Shown here: one piece after another, positions 1-7,223 of the stretch | How positions within the stretch are numbered: the first letter of the stretch is position 1 | Layout: every line of letters starts with the position of its first letter | The notes under the pieces: model-generated | Told to the model about the DNA's origin: nothing | The model's database searches: none | What the model saw: only the letters and a program-made list of their open reading frames with translations | Assembly: GCA_002319815.1 (NCBI GenBank) | Contig: DCFR01000055.1 | Coordinates: 1 to 22,922 of the forward strand | Source: Megamonas sp. UBA1799 | GTDB lineage: Bacteria; Bacillota; Negativicutes; Selenomonadales; Selenomonadaceae | Length of the DNA: 22,922 bases | Reading direction: 5' to 3' | Made by a program: the position numbers and the translations under genes

Positions 1-85
1 TTTTGCAGGTGGGAAAGTTGAGATATTTATATAGACGGCAGGGCGTTAAGTTAAAAATAATTTATTTTGTCAGGAGGAGAAAAAT

Positions 86-1222
86 TTGCAGATTGAACAG
101 CTTTTTTTTGACAGCGACGGGCATAAACAAGCAGCAGCAAAGCTGTCTTTACAAGACAAGGCGCAATTTGTTCTTATCTTTGGGACGAAGAAGAGGCTGC
201 TGTCGCATGAAATTTATGATGAATTGCGGCAGTTATATCCGAAGGCTTATCTGATCGGCGGAACAACCGCCGGAGAAATATATGACAGTATGGTTACGGA
301 CGATACGGTTTCGGCGACAGCTGTGTATATGGAAAAGACGACCGTGCGGTTTTCAGCGGTCAGAATCGAAGGGGGACAATGTTTTGAAGCAGCGGCGCAA
401 TTAGTAGGTGCTTTGCCGGCGGAGGGCCTGCGGCATGTTTTTGTGTTGGCGGAAGGGATTAATATTAATGGCAGTAAATTGGTGGAGGGCCTTATTAACC
501 GCCTGCCAGAGCAGGTCACTTTGTCGGGGGGACTGGTCGGCGATGGGATTTCTTATAAAGAAACCTTTATCATTGCTAATGCCTATCCGGCTCGGGATCA
601 ATTGACGGCGATTGGCTTTTATGGGCCGTATGCCCGGTTTGGCTATGCTTCTGTTGGCGGTTGGTCTCCTTTTGGGATCGAACGCGTCATTACAAAATCG
701 CGTGATAATGTTTTGTATCAATTTGACGATAAACCGGCGCTGGCTTTATATAAGGAGTATCTCGGCGATTATGCGGCCGGACTGCCGGCTACCGGACTTT
801 ATTTCCCTTTAATGGTCCGCTCGCGCGATTATCGCCGTACTTTTATCCGTACAATTCAGCGGGTCAATGAAGAAGAAGATGCACTGGTATTTTCCGGCGA
901 TGTGCCGGAAGGTTATTATGCAAAGCTCATGCGTTCTAATATTGACCGGCTCATCGACGGCGCGCGGCAGGCGGCGCAAAAAAGCCTTAAAATGATGGGC
1001 GAAAGTCGGGTCCAGCTGGCGGTCCTGGTAAGCTGCGTCGGACGCAAACTTGTGTTGGATCAATTGGTGGGTGAAGAGGTCGAGGCAGTGCGGGATATAT
1101 TGAAGCCAGAAGTCGTTTTTACCGGCTTTTATTCTTATGGGGAAATTTCGTCACCGGATAAAGGGGCAATTTGTGAATTGCATAATCAGACAATGACGAT
1201 TACTTTGATTGCGGAGGAATGA
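86..1222 (+). CDS. FIST-domain signal transduction protein
   Basis: Predicted soluble cytoplasmic sensor of 378 residues. FIST domains (F-box and intracellular signal transduction) are thought to bind small ligands such as amino acids. FIST_N fits about residues 30-225, with the GGTTAGEI and TLSGGLVGDG glycine-rich stretches. FIST_C fits about 226-375, with CVGRKL followed by TGFYSYGEIS and a terminal ELHNQT, the usual FIST_C signature. There is no signal peptide or membrane segment. The start is TTG at 86 behind AGGAGG at 72-77; there is no better ATG. It ends 4 nt before the ATG of a histidine kinase that has no sensor domain of its own, so the pair probably works as a split sensor kinase. 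The ligand cannot be read from sequence. Confidence 0.9.
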   Translation: MQIEQLFFDSDGHKQAAAKLSLQDKAQFVLIFGTKKRLLSHEIYDELRQLYPKAYLIGGTTAGEIYDSMVTDDTVSATAVYMEKTTVRFSAVRIEGGQCFEAAAQLVGALPAEGLRHVFVLAEGININGSKLVEGLINRLPEQVTLSGGLVGDGISYKETFIIANAYPARDQLTAIGFYGPYARFGYASVGGWSPFGIERVITKSRDNVLYQFDDKPALALYKEYLGDYAAGLPATGLYFPLMVRSRDYRRTFIRTIQRVNEEEDALVFSGDVPEGYYAKLMRSNIDRLIDGARQAAQKSLKMMGESRVQLAVLVSCVGRKLVLDQLVGEEVEAVRDILKPEVVFTGFYSYGEISSPDKGAICELHNQTMTITLIAEE

Positions 1223-1226
1223 TTCC

Positions 1227-2270
1227 ATGGACAATTTGCATCGTCTTTTGAAACGGCAGATGAATAAGTATCTGGAGGATGTGGTGCTGACGGATGAACT
1301 GCATGCTTTTATTTTTGCCGTCAATCAGGCGTATATTGATCATGATAAGGACCGTTTACTGTTGGAGCGCAGTATCGAAATCAGCGCGCGCGAATATCAT
1401 GAGAAAATGGATAAGATACGCATCCTGCAAGGGCAATTGGTGCAACAAGAAAAACTGGCCGGTATTGGGCAGCTTTCCGCCGGTATTGCGCATGAAATTA
1501 ATAATCCACTGGGTTACGCGCAGAGTAATCTGGCAACTTTAAAAAAATATCTGGATAAAATAAAGGGTTTTCTTCAGACCGTAGCGGAGGCAGAAAAGGA
1601 TCTGCAGGCAATAGCGACGGAGCCAGAGCAAAAAATCCTGCAGCGTATTGAACATGCCCGGCAAAAAAATAAAATTGATTTGATTATGACGGATTTAGAT
1701 GATTTGATGGCGGAGTCGGCCAGCGGCTTGGTAAGAATAGAGAGAATTGTGAAAAGTCTGCTGGGATTTGCCCGGCATCGGGTGAATACATTTGAGGATT
1801 ATGATTTGAATCAGGGGATTCTCGATACATTGGCGATTGTGAACAATAAAATCAAATATTTAGCGGCCGTGGATCAGGATCTCGGCAATATCCCATGTAT
1901 TCAGGCTATGGGCGGCCTCATCAATCAAGTGCTGCTGAATCTTATTATGAATGCCATACAAGCAATTCAGGATAAATCCGTCAAGGGGATATTGGCAATC
2001 AAGACTTTCGAAAAAGACGGTTCGGTTTATTGTCTGATCACAGATAATGGAATCGGTATACCAAAAACCAATTTGGAGCATATATTTACACCGTTTTTTA
2101 CGACGAAACCGGTGGGGATGGGTACCGGACTTGGTTTGAGTATTGCCTATGATATTATTGTCAATAAGCATGCGGGGGAAATTACGCTTGATAGTGCCGA
2201 GGGTGTGGGAACAACCTTTATTCTTCGCTTGCCGGTGCAGCAAGAAAAAAATGTAGTCGGTTTACAATAG
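1227..2270 (+). CDS. Soluble sensor histidine kinase, partner of FIST protein
   Basis: A 347-residue ATP-dependent histidine kinase. Order: a helical N-terminal part (1-70) without PAS, GAF or membrane segments; an HisKA helix with the H-box AGIAHEINNPL (phospho-acceptor His89); a long helical insert (about 105-175) between the H-box and the catalytic core; an HATPase_c domain with N-box NLIMNAIQAI (near 238-248), G1 DNGIGIP (273-279) and G2 GTGLGLS (299-305). The start chosen is ATG 1227 with GGAGG at 1213-1217; a TTG 18 nt upstream has no spaced ribosome site. No response regulator is adjacent, so this is an orphan kinase. Input presumably comes from the co-transcribed FIST protein; that is inference. 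Confidence 0.92.
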   Translation: MDNLHRLLKRQMNKYLEDVVLTDELHAFIFAVNQAYIDHDKDRLLLERSIEISAREYHEKMDKIRILQGQLVQQEKLAGIGQLSAGIAHEINNPLGYAQSNLATLKKYLDKIKGFLQTVAEAEKDLQAIATEPEQKILQRIEHARQKNKIDLIMTDLDDLMAESASGLVRIERIVKSLLGFARHRVNTFEDYDLNQGILDTLAIVNNKIKYLAAVDQDLGNIPCIQAMGGLINQVLLNLIMNAIQAIQDKSVKGILAIKTFEKDGSVYCLITDNGIGIPKTNLEHIFTPFFTTKPVGMGTGLGLSIAYDIIVNKHAGEITLDSAEGVGTTFILRLPVQQEKNVVGLQ

Positions 2271-2338
2271 GAAGGAATTACACGTTAAACAGAGAATACT
2301 ATTACCTAATACTATTCTTTGGGTGGAGGCGTGTGTTT

Positions 2339-2884
2339 ATGTATCATTGGTGTGTGACAAAGCTGCAGCAGCTGCAGTCGCAGTTGCTGCAGCTGCATTT
2401 TGCCTGCCTGATTGTCGTCGGGCTGTTTTTTTCTCTTATGTTGCCGGTCACCAATCTGTCGCTTTTAAAGCATACCGGCTCGGCTATCGGCAGTATGGCG
2501 GCTGGTTTGGGCGGGCTATGTTTGGGGTATTATATTTGGCGGGAAGTATTTGTTAAGCTGAAACAGCAGAAACGCTTGCCGCCAAGCGGGGCAAATCGGG
2601 GGCAACAGGCGCTTCTTTTGCTGCGTCTCATCCACCCGCTGGCGGGAATCATGATGTTGTATTTGATTGTTCTGCATGCCGGGCTGATGCTGCGATGGGG
2701 GGGCGGTCCTTATCACAGCAGCCTTTTTGTTTCCGGTATAGCCTGTCTGCTGCTGTTGGCAGCGATGCTTTTTCTGGGAATGCATTTAAGGAAAAAACTG
2801 CTTTATAGGCGCTGGCATAGAATCTTGGCGCTATGGCTGCTTCTTTTTTATCTGGGTCATATCTTCCTTAAAATTGTTTTTTAG
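2339..2884 (+). CDS. Putative bis-heme b-type membrane cytochrome
   Basis: A 181-residue, very hydrophobic protein with about five membrane helices (18-36, 47-66, 98-117, 128-148, 160-178). It carries two His-X13-His pairs, His99/His113 and His160/His174, each spanning one helix. This is the heme-ligand arrangement of ferric reductase/NOX-like and related bis-heme cytochromes. His20 and His149 are extra. No FAD or NAD domain is attached, so it would need a partner for electron delivery, or it may sense redox state. The start is ATG 2339, 9 nt after GGAGG (2325-2329); the GTG at 2333 is too close. It follows the kinase gene by 68 nt with no terminator, so co-transcription is likely. The family assignment is inferred from helix and histidine spacing only. 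Confidence 0.6.
   Translation: MYHWCVTKLQQLQSQLLQLHFACLIVVGLFFSLMLPVTNLSLLKHTGSAIGSMAAGLGGLCLGYYIWREVFVKLKQQKRLPPSGANRGQQALLLLRLIHPLAGIMMLYLIVLHAGLMLRWGGGPYHSSLFVSGIACLLLLAAMLFLGMHLRKKLLYRRWHRILALWLLLFYLGHIFLKIVF
2361..2394 (+). repeat. CTGCAG-rich inverted repeat inside the cytochrome gene
   Basis: AGCTGCAGCA (2361-2370) is the exact reverse complement of TGCTGCAGCT (2385-2394), and the loop holds a further CTGC/GCAG pair. It lies about 22 nt after the start codon and encodes Gln- and Leu-rich residues. The mRNA could fold strongly here and slow early elongation. It may equally be a by-product of CAG/CTG codon use. Confidence 0.5.
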
Positions 2885-3123
2885 AATATGATCAATGGAG
2901 GCGCCCAAAAAAATTAATGGTGTGTTCTTTATGACTTTAATGAAATATTTATTTTTTATTTCATGAAATTATACTAATGATAAATAAAATCATTATTGCT
3001 TATGCTTGATAAATGTATTATAATAGTCCTATCATACTTAAATGATAAACATTGAAACGACGTTGTTGGCAGGGCGTTTGGCTATTTACAGCGTGGTTTA
3101 ATAATTGAAGAGGGGAAATACAT
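2885..3123 (+). promoter_or_regulatory. AT-rich intergenic region with promoter and palindromes
   Basis: The best promoter is TTGCTT (2996-3001), 17 nt, TATAAT (3019-3024), directed at the chemoreceptor gene. Just upstream are two inverted repeats: ATGAAATA/TATTTCAT (2940-2947 and 2957-2964), and TAATGAT/ATCATTA (2975-2981 and 2989-2995). A third short one, AATG-N5-CATT (3041-3053), lies downstream of the -10. TAATGAT/ATCATTA resembles Fur half-sites but has a 7-nt gap where the Fur consensus has 1. No FliA-type promoter was recognised. A regulated sigma-A promoter is likely; the regulator is unknown. Confidence 0.6.
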
Positions 3124-4845
3124 ATGGGGCATTTACGCAATATCAAGACGATAGGAAAAATTGTTTTATTGATCGGTTTTATGGCAGTTATGTTAGCGGC
3201 CGTTGGCTATGTGGGGCACTATGCGGCGCAAACGCTGGCCGGCAAGATGGATACGATGTACAACGACCGTTTGCGGCCAATTGAATGGCTGGGAGAAGCG
3301 AGGACAGAAAGCCGCCGCAATGAGGCTTTGACATTGGCTCTATTCTTGGATAAAGATGATAAAGCCTTGCAGCAGCGTGTGCTGTAGCAGATTGCGGATC
3401 ATAAAAAGCAATATATAGCCTATATGGATCAGTATGGGCAAACACAAATGGACGCGAAGGAACAGGATTTGTTCCAGCAATTGCAGAAGGAAACACAGGT
3501 ATATCGGGATGAGTGGCAGCAATCCCTGGATATGACGATGGCGGGGCAGGCAGATGCCGGCCATGCGTATTTCTTTGGCACGGCTTATCATCATCTGGAG
3601 ACGATTAATCAGCTGCTAGATGAATTATCAACTTATAATCAGCAAAAAGCCGATGAAGAGAAAAAGGCTAGTGAGGAAATAGCCTTGTATAATGACCGGG
3701 TTACTATGGCTGTGACCATTTTTTCGGTGCTGTTGGCAGGGTTGTTCGGCTGGTTGATCAGCCGTCTGATCTCGGTTCCTTTGGCTGATCTTTTAGCGGA
3801 GGTGCATCGTTTAGCGGATGGCGATTTAAAAAACCAGCAAAAACATACAGTATATTATCGGGATGAAGTAGGACAACTTACCAAAGAGTTTAGCCGTATG
3901 GCGCTGCAGCTGCAGGGGCTGGTCAAAAATATTTCGTCGGCGTCTTCGCAAGTGGCAGCATCTTCTAAAGCGCTTACGCAGGGGGCTGGCGAAGCAGCCA
4001 AGGTGACGACACAGATCACGGAGGCGGTAGAGGATGTTGCGCAGGGAGCCGGGCAGCAGTCGGCGCTCATTGATCGGACCAATAGTAATGTAGAGCAGTT
4101 GGCGGCGTCGATTACGCAGATTGCGGCGAATTCAACCAAGGTAACTGAGGCGGTGGCGAAAACTGTTGACGCCGCGCAGACTGGCGCGGCATCGGTGCAG
4201 ACCGTGCATGAGCAGATGGGCAATATTGAATCTACTGTCAGCGCGTCGGCGCAGGCGGTAGAACGGCTGGGAGCACGTTCGCAGGAAATTGGGGCGATTA
4301 TTGATACGATTTCGGGTATAGCCGGGCAAACCAATCTTTTGGCGCTTAATGCCGCGATTGAAGCGGCACGAGCTGGCGAAAATGGCCGGGGATTTTCCGT
4401 CGTTGCGGAAGAGGTTCGCAAACTGGCTGAGCAGTCGCAAGAAGCGGCAGAAAAAATCAGCACGATGATTCGTGATATGCAGAGGGAAACAACACAAGCC
4501 GTTGAGTCCATGACGCATGGCAGTCTGGAAGTTAAGCGCGGGGCAGAGGTTGTCGATGGCGCCAGCCGGAATTTCCAGCAGATCACGGAGTTGGTTCAGG
4601 ATGTATCCTCGCAGAGCACAGAAATTACGGCAGCAATTCAGGAGATGACAGCGGGCAGTCAGGAGATTGCTGACTCGGTCAAGGAAGTCGATGCGGTTGG
4701 TAAGAAGGCCGCAGGGAAAACACAGTCTGTTTCGGCGGCTACGGAAGAACATTCGGCTTCTATTCAGGAAATTCTGGCAGCTAGTCAGGAACTCAGCCAT
4801 ACGGCACAGTCGCTGCATGATGCGATTCTGGTCTTTAAGGTCTGA
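3124..4845 (+). pseudogene. Methyl-accepting chemotaxis protein with in-frame amber stop
   Basis: Transmembrane chemoreceptor of 573 codons whose frame is continuous except for TAG at 3385-3387 (codon 88). TM1 spans about 10-33. A helical, four-helix-bundle-like ligand domain spans about 34-190 and contains the stop. TM2 is near 193-213 and HAMP 214-266. The signalling hairpin follows, with the conserved tip around 399-440 (IAGQTNLLALNAAIEAAR). The start is ATG 3124 with AGGGG at 3111-3115. A CAG-to-TAG transition explains the stop, since the flanking codons are CTG and CAG. Everything downstream is intact, so the lesion is recent, read through or a base-call error. The next in-frame ATG (3424) has no ribosome binding site and would lose TM1. 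Without readthrough the receptor is non-functional. Confidence 0.85.
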
Positions 4846-4905
4846 TAGAAGTTCTCCAAGAAAAAGTAATAAAAAAATGACAAAATGACAAAGCGGCATA
4901 TAGGC

Positions 4906-4960
4906 AAAAAGCCGCCGCTGCGGTATCATAGTAATGATACCGCAGCGGCGGTTTTTTTTT
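4906..4960. terminator. Bidirectional Rho-independent terminator
   Basis: A perfect 18-bp stem (4912-4929 with 4934-4951) encloses the 4-nt loop AGTA. It is preceded by five A residues and followed by nine T residues. It sits between the convergent chemoreceptor and cyclase genes and can terminate both strands. Confidence 0.95.
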
Positions 4961-5005
4961 ATTTCATTGGCTGTTTATGTATTCTGTCGGCCAAAGGGGT
5001 CGTGG

Positions 5006-6013
5006 CTATTCTTTTTCGTTTTGGCCGGCGGCGTATGCCAGATCGTTGCTTATAGACAAAGCGTTTTCATTGGACGGAGGACCGCCCTGAATGATGCTGC
5101 CCTGGAAAGAAATACAATTGCGGCCGGCTTTTTTTGCATGGTATAAAGCCTGGTCGGCTGTGTGATAAAAACGGGTCAGGGAATCCTCGGCCTGCGGTAT
5201 TTTGCTGACGATTCCCATGGTTATGGATAAAAAATCGCAGGGATCATTCGTTGCGGCAGATTGAATTTTTAAGTCATTAATCAAAAGCGACAGCGTTTGC
5301 GCCATTTCCAATAAATAGGATTCATCAACGTCCGGCAGCAGAATGAGAAATTCATCACCGCCGATGCGGCTAATAATATCAGTTTCCCGTCGGAAGCAAT
5401 GTTTGATGCTTTTTGTGACTTGTTTGAGAACATTATCGCCCTCCAAATGTCCCAGCGTATCGTTGTAAATCTTGAAATAATCAATGTCGGCCAAAATAAC
5501 GCCAATCGGTTTTTGGTCGCGTTTGCAAAAAGCCAGCGCTGTGCTTGCCGCCTGTTCCAAGCCATTGCGGTTCAGCAGCTGGGTCAGGTTATCGGTGGTA
5601 GCTTCGGTTTCTAACTGCTTGATTTCTTCCAGATCACTGGTCAGGGTTTGAATAATGGTATGCGTAGTCTGCCCACCAATAAAAATAGTTCCCATGTTTA
5701 TCAACAAAAGAAGCAAAAAAAGTTCCTGAGAAATCATCTGCAGTCCCAACAAAATACCTTGCAGGCAGGTGGCGGTCAACAGCAATAGTATGGAACTGTA
5801 AAGCGGCAGGATAAAAGCAGCGCAGACAAGTATCAGAATCGCAGAAATAAAAACAGCGGCGCGAACCGGCAAAATCGCAGTCCAGATGGCTGAAGAAAAG
5901 AAGACAATTCCAATGCAAAGTATGGTGACACTGGATAATGTCATCCGCTGCCGGTTGTAAGACCGTATTTTGTCTTTAATTTGTTGTTCAAAGCCCGGAT
6001 CCTTTGTTTTCAT
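5006..6013 (-). CDS. Membrane-bound GGDEF diguanylate cyclase
   Basis: A 335-residue protein that should make c-di-GMP from two GTP at the membrane. The N-terminal part (about 28-113) holds four closely spaced membrane helices with almost no periplasmic loops; no named sensory domain (MASE type) was recognised. A short coiled linker (122-138) leads to the GGDEF domain, which opens at DNLTQLLNRN and has ADIDYFKIYND and the active-site GGDEF at 218-222. An inhibitory I-site RETD (209-212) lies exactly five residues before the active site, so product feedback is expected. About 30 residues follow the domain. The start ATG has GAGG 8 nt upstream (complement of 6021-6026). It is divergent from a small Cro/C1 regulator and shares an operator region with it. 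Confidence 0.93.
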   Translation of the reverse strand: MKTKDPGFEQQIKDKIRSYNRQRMTLSSVTILCIGIVFFSSAIWTAILPVRAAVFISAILILVCAAFILPLYSSILLLLTATCLQGILLGLQMISQELFLLLLLINMGTIFIGGQTTHTIIQTLTSDLEEIKQLETEATTDNLTQLLNRNGLEQAASTALAFCKRDQKPIGVILADIDYFKIYNDTLGHLEGDNVLKQVTKSIKHCFRRETDIISRIGGDEFLILLPDVDESYLLEMAQTLSLLINDLKIQSAATNDPCDFLSITMGIVSKIPQAEDSLTRFYHTADQALYHAKKAGRNCISFQGSIIQGGPPSNENALSISNDLAYAAGQNEKE

Positions 6014-6105
6014 ACTGCATACCTCAATCGATGCCTTTGCTTTTCCCTGCCTTGCTGCGCAACGGTTTCTGTGACATTTTATTGTTTTATAACTATGCTA
6101 GTCCT

Positions 6106-6151
6106 TATGCCCTATATTGAGCATACACCTATATGCCCATTATAGGGCATA
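6106..6151. promoter_or_regulatory. Operator array: four 7-bp sites at 13-bp steps
   Basis: TATGCCC at 6106-6112, its near reverse complement GAGCATA at 6119-6125, TATGCCC at 6132-6138 and GGGCATA at 6145-6151. Starts are spaced exactly 13 bp and orientation alternates, so the array is two 20-bp palindromes (TATGCCC-N6-GRGCATA) set 26 bp apart. The outermost copies also form an 11-bp perfect inverted repeat (6106-6116 with 6141-6151). The N6 core of the second palindrome, ATTATA, is on the other strand the consensus -10 TATAAT of the cyclase promoter. The likely binder is the adjacent Cro/C1-type protein; this is inference. Confidence 0.75.
6117..6146 (+). promoter_or_regulatory. Weak candidate promoter of the HTH gene
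   Basis: TTGAGC (6117-6122), 18 nt, TATAGG (6141-6146) on the plus strand, embedded in the operator array. Both hexamers are only four-of-six matches. If real, the regulator would repress itself and the cyclase from the same sites. Confidence 0.35.
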
Positions 6152-6167
6152 CTGTAGTTAAAGTAAA
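6139..6167 (-). promoter_or_regulatory. Promoter of the diguanylate cyclase gene
   Basis: On the minus strand: TTTACT (6167-6162), a 17-nt spacer and a perfect TATAAT (6144-6139). It gives a 5' leader of about 115-120 nt before the ATG at 6013. The -10 element is the core of an operator palindrome, so a bound regulator would occlude polymerase. Confidence 0.65.
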
Positions 6168-6186
6168 GAGGAAGGAGGGAAGTCAG

Positions 6187-6396
6187 TTGATTTCTTACGC
6201 ACCTATGTGGAATACCATGAAACAAAAAGGCGCTACCACATACACTTTAAGAAATAAAGGCGCTGACAGCAATATCAGCGGTTCAACGATTTTGCGTCTG
6301 CAGAAGAATGAGTCGGTTTCAACCAATACATTAAATTCTCTTTGTAAAATACTTGATTGTCCGCTGTCGGATATTGCAGAATACGTACCGGATTAA
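6187..6396 (+). CDS. Small Cro/C1-type HTH regulator (YozG-like)
   Basis: A 69-residue protein that is essentially one helix-turn-helix domain of the Cro/C1 (HTH_26) type. It opens with ISYAPMWNTMKQKG, then ISGSTILRLQKNESVSTNTL for the HTH region, and ends CKILDCPLSDIAEYVPD, the usual C-terminal pattern of these minimal repressors. The start is TTG 6187, 8 nt after AGGAGG (6173-6178). An in-frame ATG at 6133 lies inside the operator array and would add an implausible tail; ATG 6205 is too far from the ribosome site. It has no ligand or dimerisation domain. It probably binds the TATGCCC palindromes upstream and controls the divergent cyclase gene and itself. Confidence 0.8.
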   Translation: MISYAPMWNTMKQKGATTYTLRNKGADSNISGSTILRLQKNESVSTNTLNSLCKILDCPLSDIAEYVPD

Positions 6397-6429
6397 GGGA
6401 TATCGTTTGGCTTTTTCTGCAATCAAAAG

Positions 6430-6475
6430 AAAGCGCCTGCAGTAGCATAAAAGACTAAACTGCAGAGCGCTTTTT
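6430..6475 (+). terminator. Rho-independent terminator after HTH gene
   Basis: A 14-bp stem (6430-6443 with 6459-6473, one bulged A) of the form AAAGCGCCTGCAGT, closing with GCGC and TTTTT. It separates the regulator from the next gene. Confidence 0.85.
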
Positions 6476-6572
6476 ATAGTTTATAGGCTAAAAGTCGTGT
6501 GACTGATGATTTATTGTACAAAAGGGATTTGTGGCTGTCGATTGGTCTTATTTTCAGCAAGGAGCGGTTTTG

Positions 6573-6581
6573 TGTTATAAT
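6573..6581 (+). promoter_or_regulatory. Extended -10 promoter
   Basis: TGTTATAAT, an extended -10 (TG-N-TATAAT). The -35 region near 6552-6558 is poor (TTTCAG or TTCAGC), as is usual for extended -10 promoters. It lies 46 nt before the ATG of the small anchored protein and may also drive the Wadjet genes, since no terminator follows that gene. Confidence 0.65.
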
Positions 6582-6626
6582 AAATTCAGCAGTTGAATAC
6601 CATTTGGGAGAAAGGGTTTTGCTTTC

Positions 6627-7100
6627 ATGAAAAAAATTCTTGGCTTTGGTATTTTTTTGATTCTTTTTGGCATTTTTGGTTTGTCTTATACATATACAAT
6701 CGATCATCGCAGCGCTGCGGACTTATCTTCTTATTGTGACATTGATTTTCAAAGTTCGGTGGATCAGCGGGGTAAACCGGACGATGCAACGCTTTCCATT
6801 ATAGATTACCGTTATGCGTCGGCGCAGCCGGATCCGGTCGTTACGATTGTGGTGGATGGAACCGACTGGAAACTGCCGGCAGCTGTCCGACAAACGGCTC
6901 CGGCGTATGATTTTCATCAGCCGACGGTCAATACGGCATTTAAGAATACGAACAAGTTTTTTTTGCATTTACCATTGGATTTATTGGGGAAAATTGTGCA
7001 GGCCGGGGAAGTGCGCGTGCGTTTTGGTTACGATAACGGAACGGTGATTGATTTGCCGCTGAATGAGGCGGATCTTCTTTATTGGAAGAATCAGCTCTGA
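6627..7100 (+). CDS. Hypothetical N-terminally anchored extracytoplasmic protein
   Basis: 157 residues that I do not recognise. KK at the N-terminus followed by a single hydrophobic helix (about 4-22) indicates a signal anchor or uncleaved signal peptide; there is no lipobox cysteine. The remainder looks like a small soluble, beta-rich domain (about 45-155), with VVTIVVDGTDWKLP, a DFHQPTVNTAF segment and KNTNKFFLHLPLDLL. The start ATG has AAAGGG at 6611-6616 and an extended -10 promoter upstream. It ends 123 nt before jetA with no visible terminator between them, so it may be transcribed with the Wadjet operon. No function is proposed. Confidence 0.7.
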   Translation: MKKILGFGIFLILFGIFGLSYTYTIDHRSAADLSSYCDIDFQSSVDQRGKPDDATLSIIDYRYASAQPDPVVTIVVDGTDWKLPAAVRQTAPAYDFHQPTVNTAFKNTNKFFLHLPLDLLGKIVQAGEVRVRFGYDNGTVIDLPLNEADLLYWKNQL

Positions 7101-7223
7101 CTGCATACCGTCAGCGGGAAGATCAGCGTGATTCCGTATGCGTCAGGGTTAAACCGTTGGGATCAGTAAAAATAGATATGATTATTTTTTATGGACCGGT
7201 CAATAGTTTACAGGAGGGTGCGG

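Noticed and set aside
1..60. Promoter upstream of the FIST gene (TTGCAG with TTTATA or TATATA)
   Set aside because: Spacing and hexamers are ambiguous and the upstream sequence is truncated by the window.
3385..3387. TAG decoded as pyrrolysine or other programmed recoding
   Set aside because: No recoding structure was seen and the gene family has no such residue. A point mutation from CAG is simpler.
3855..4929. Long minus-strand frames (243 and 265 codons) opposite the chemoreceptor
   Set aside because: Low-complexity Ser/Ala/Cys or Arg/Leu/Cys composition, typical of shadows of a GC-biased Ala/Gln-rich coding frame.
6133..6186. HTH gene starting at ATG 6133
   Set aside because: The extra residues would be encoded by the operator palindromes. 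TTG 6187 has an ideal AGGAGG spacing.
7103..7141. GCATAC/GTATGC inverted repeat after the unknown anchored gene as a terminator
   Set aside because: Only 6 bp around a long loop and no T tract follows.
7149..7182. Jet operon promoter (TTAAAC or TTGGGA with TATGAT)
   Set aside because: Spacers of 22 or 14 nt do not fit a sigma-A promoter. The upstream extended -10 is a better source.
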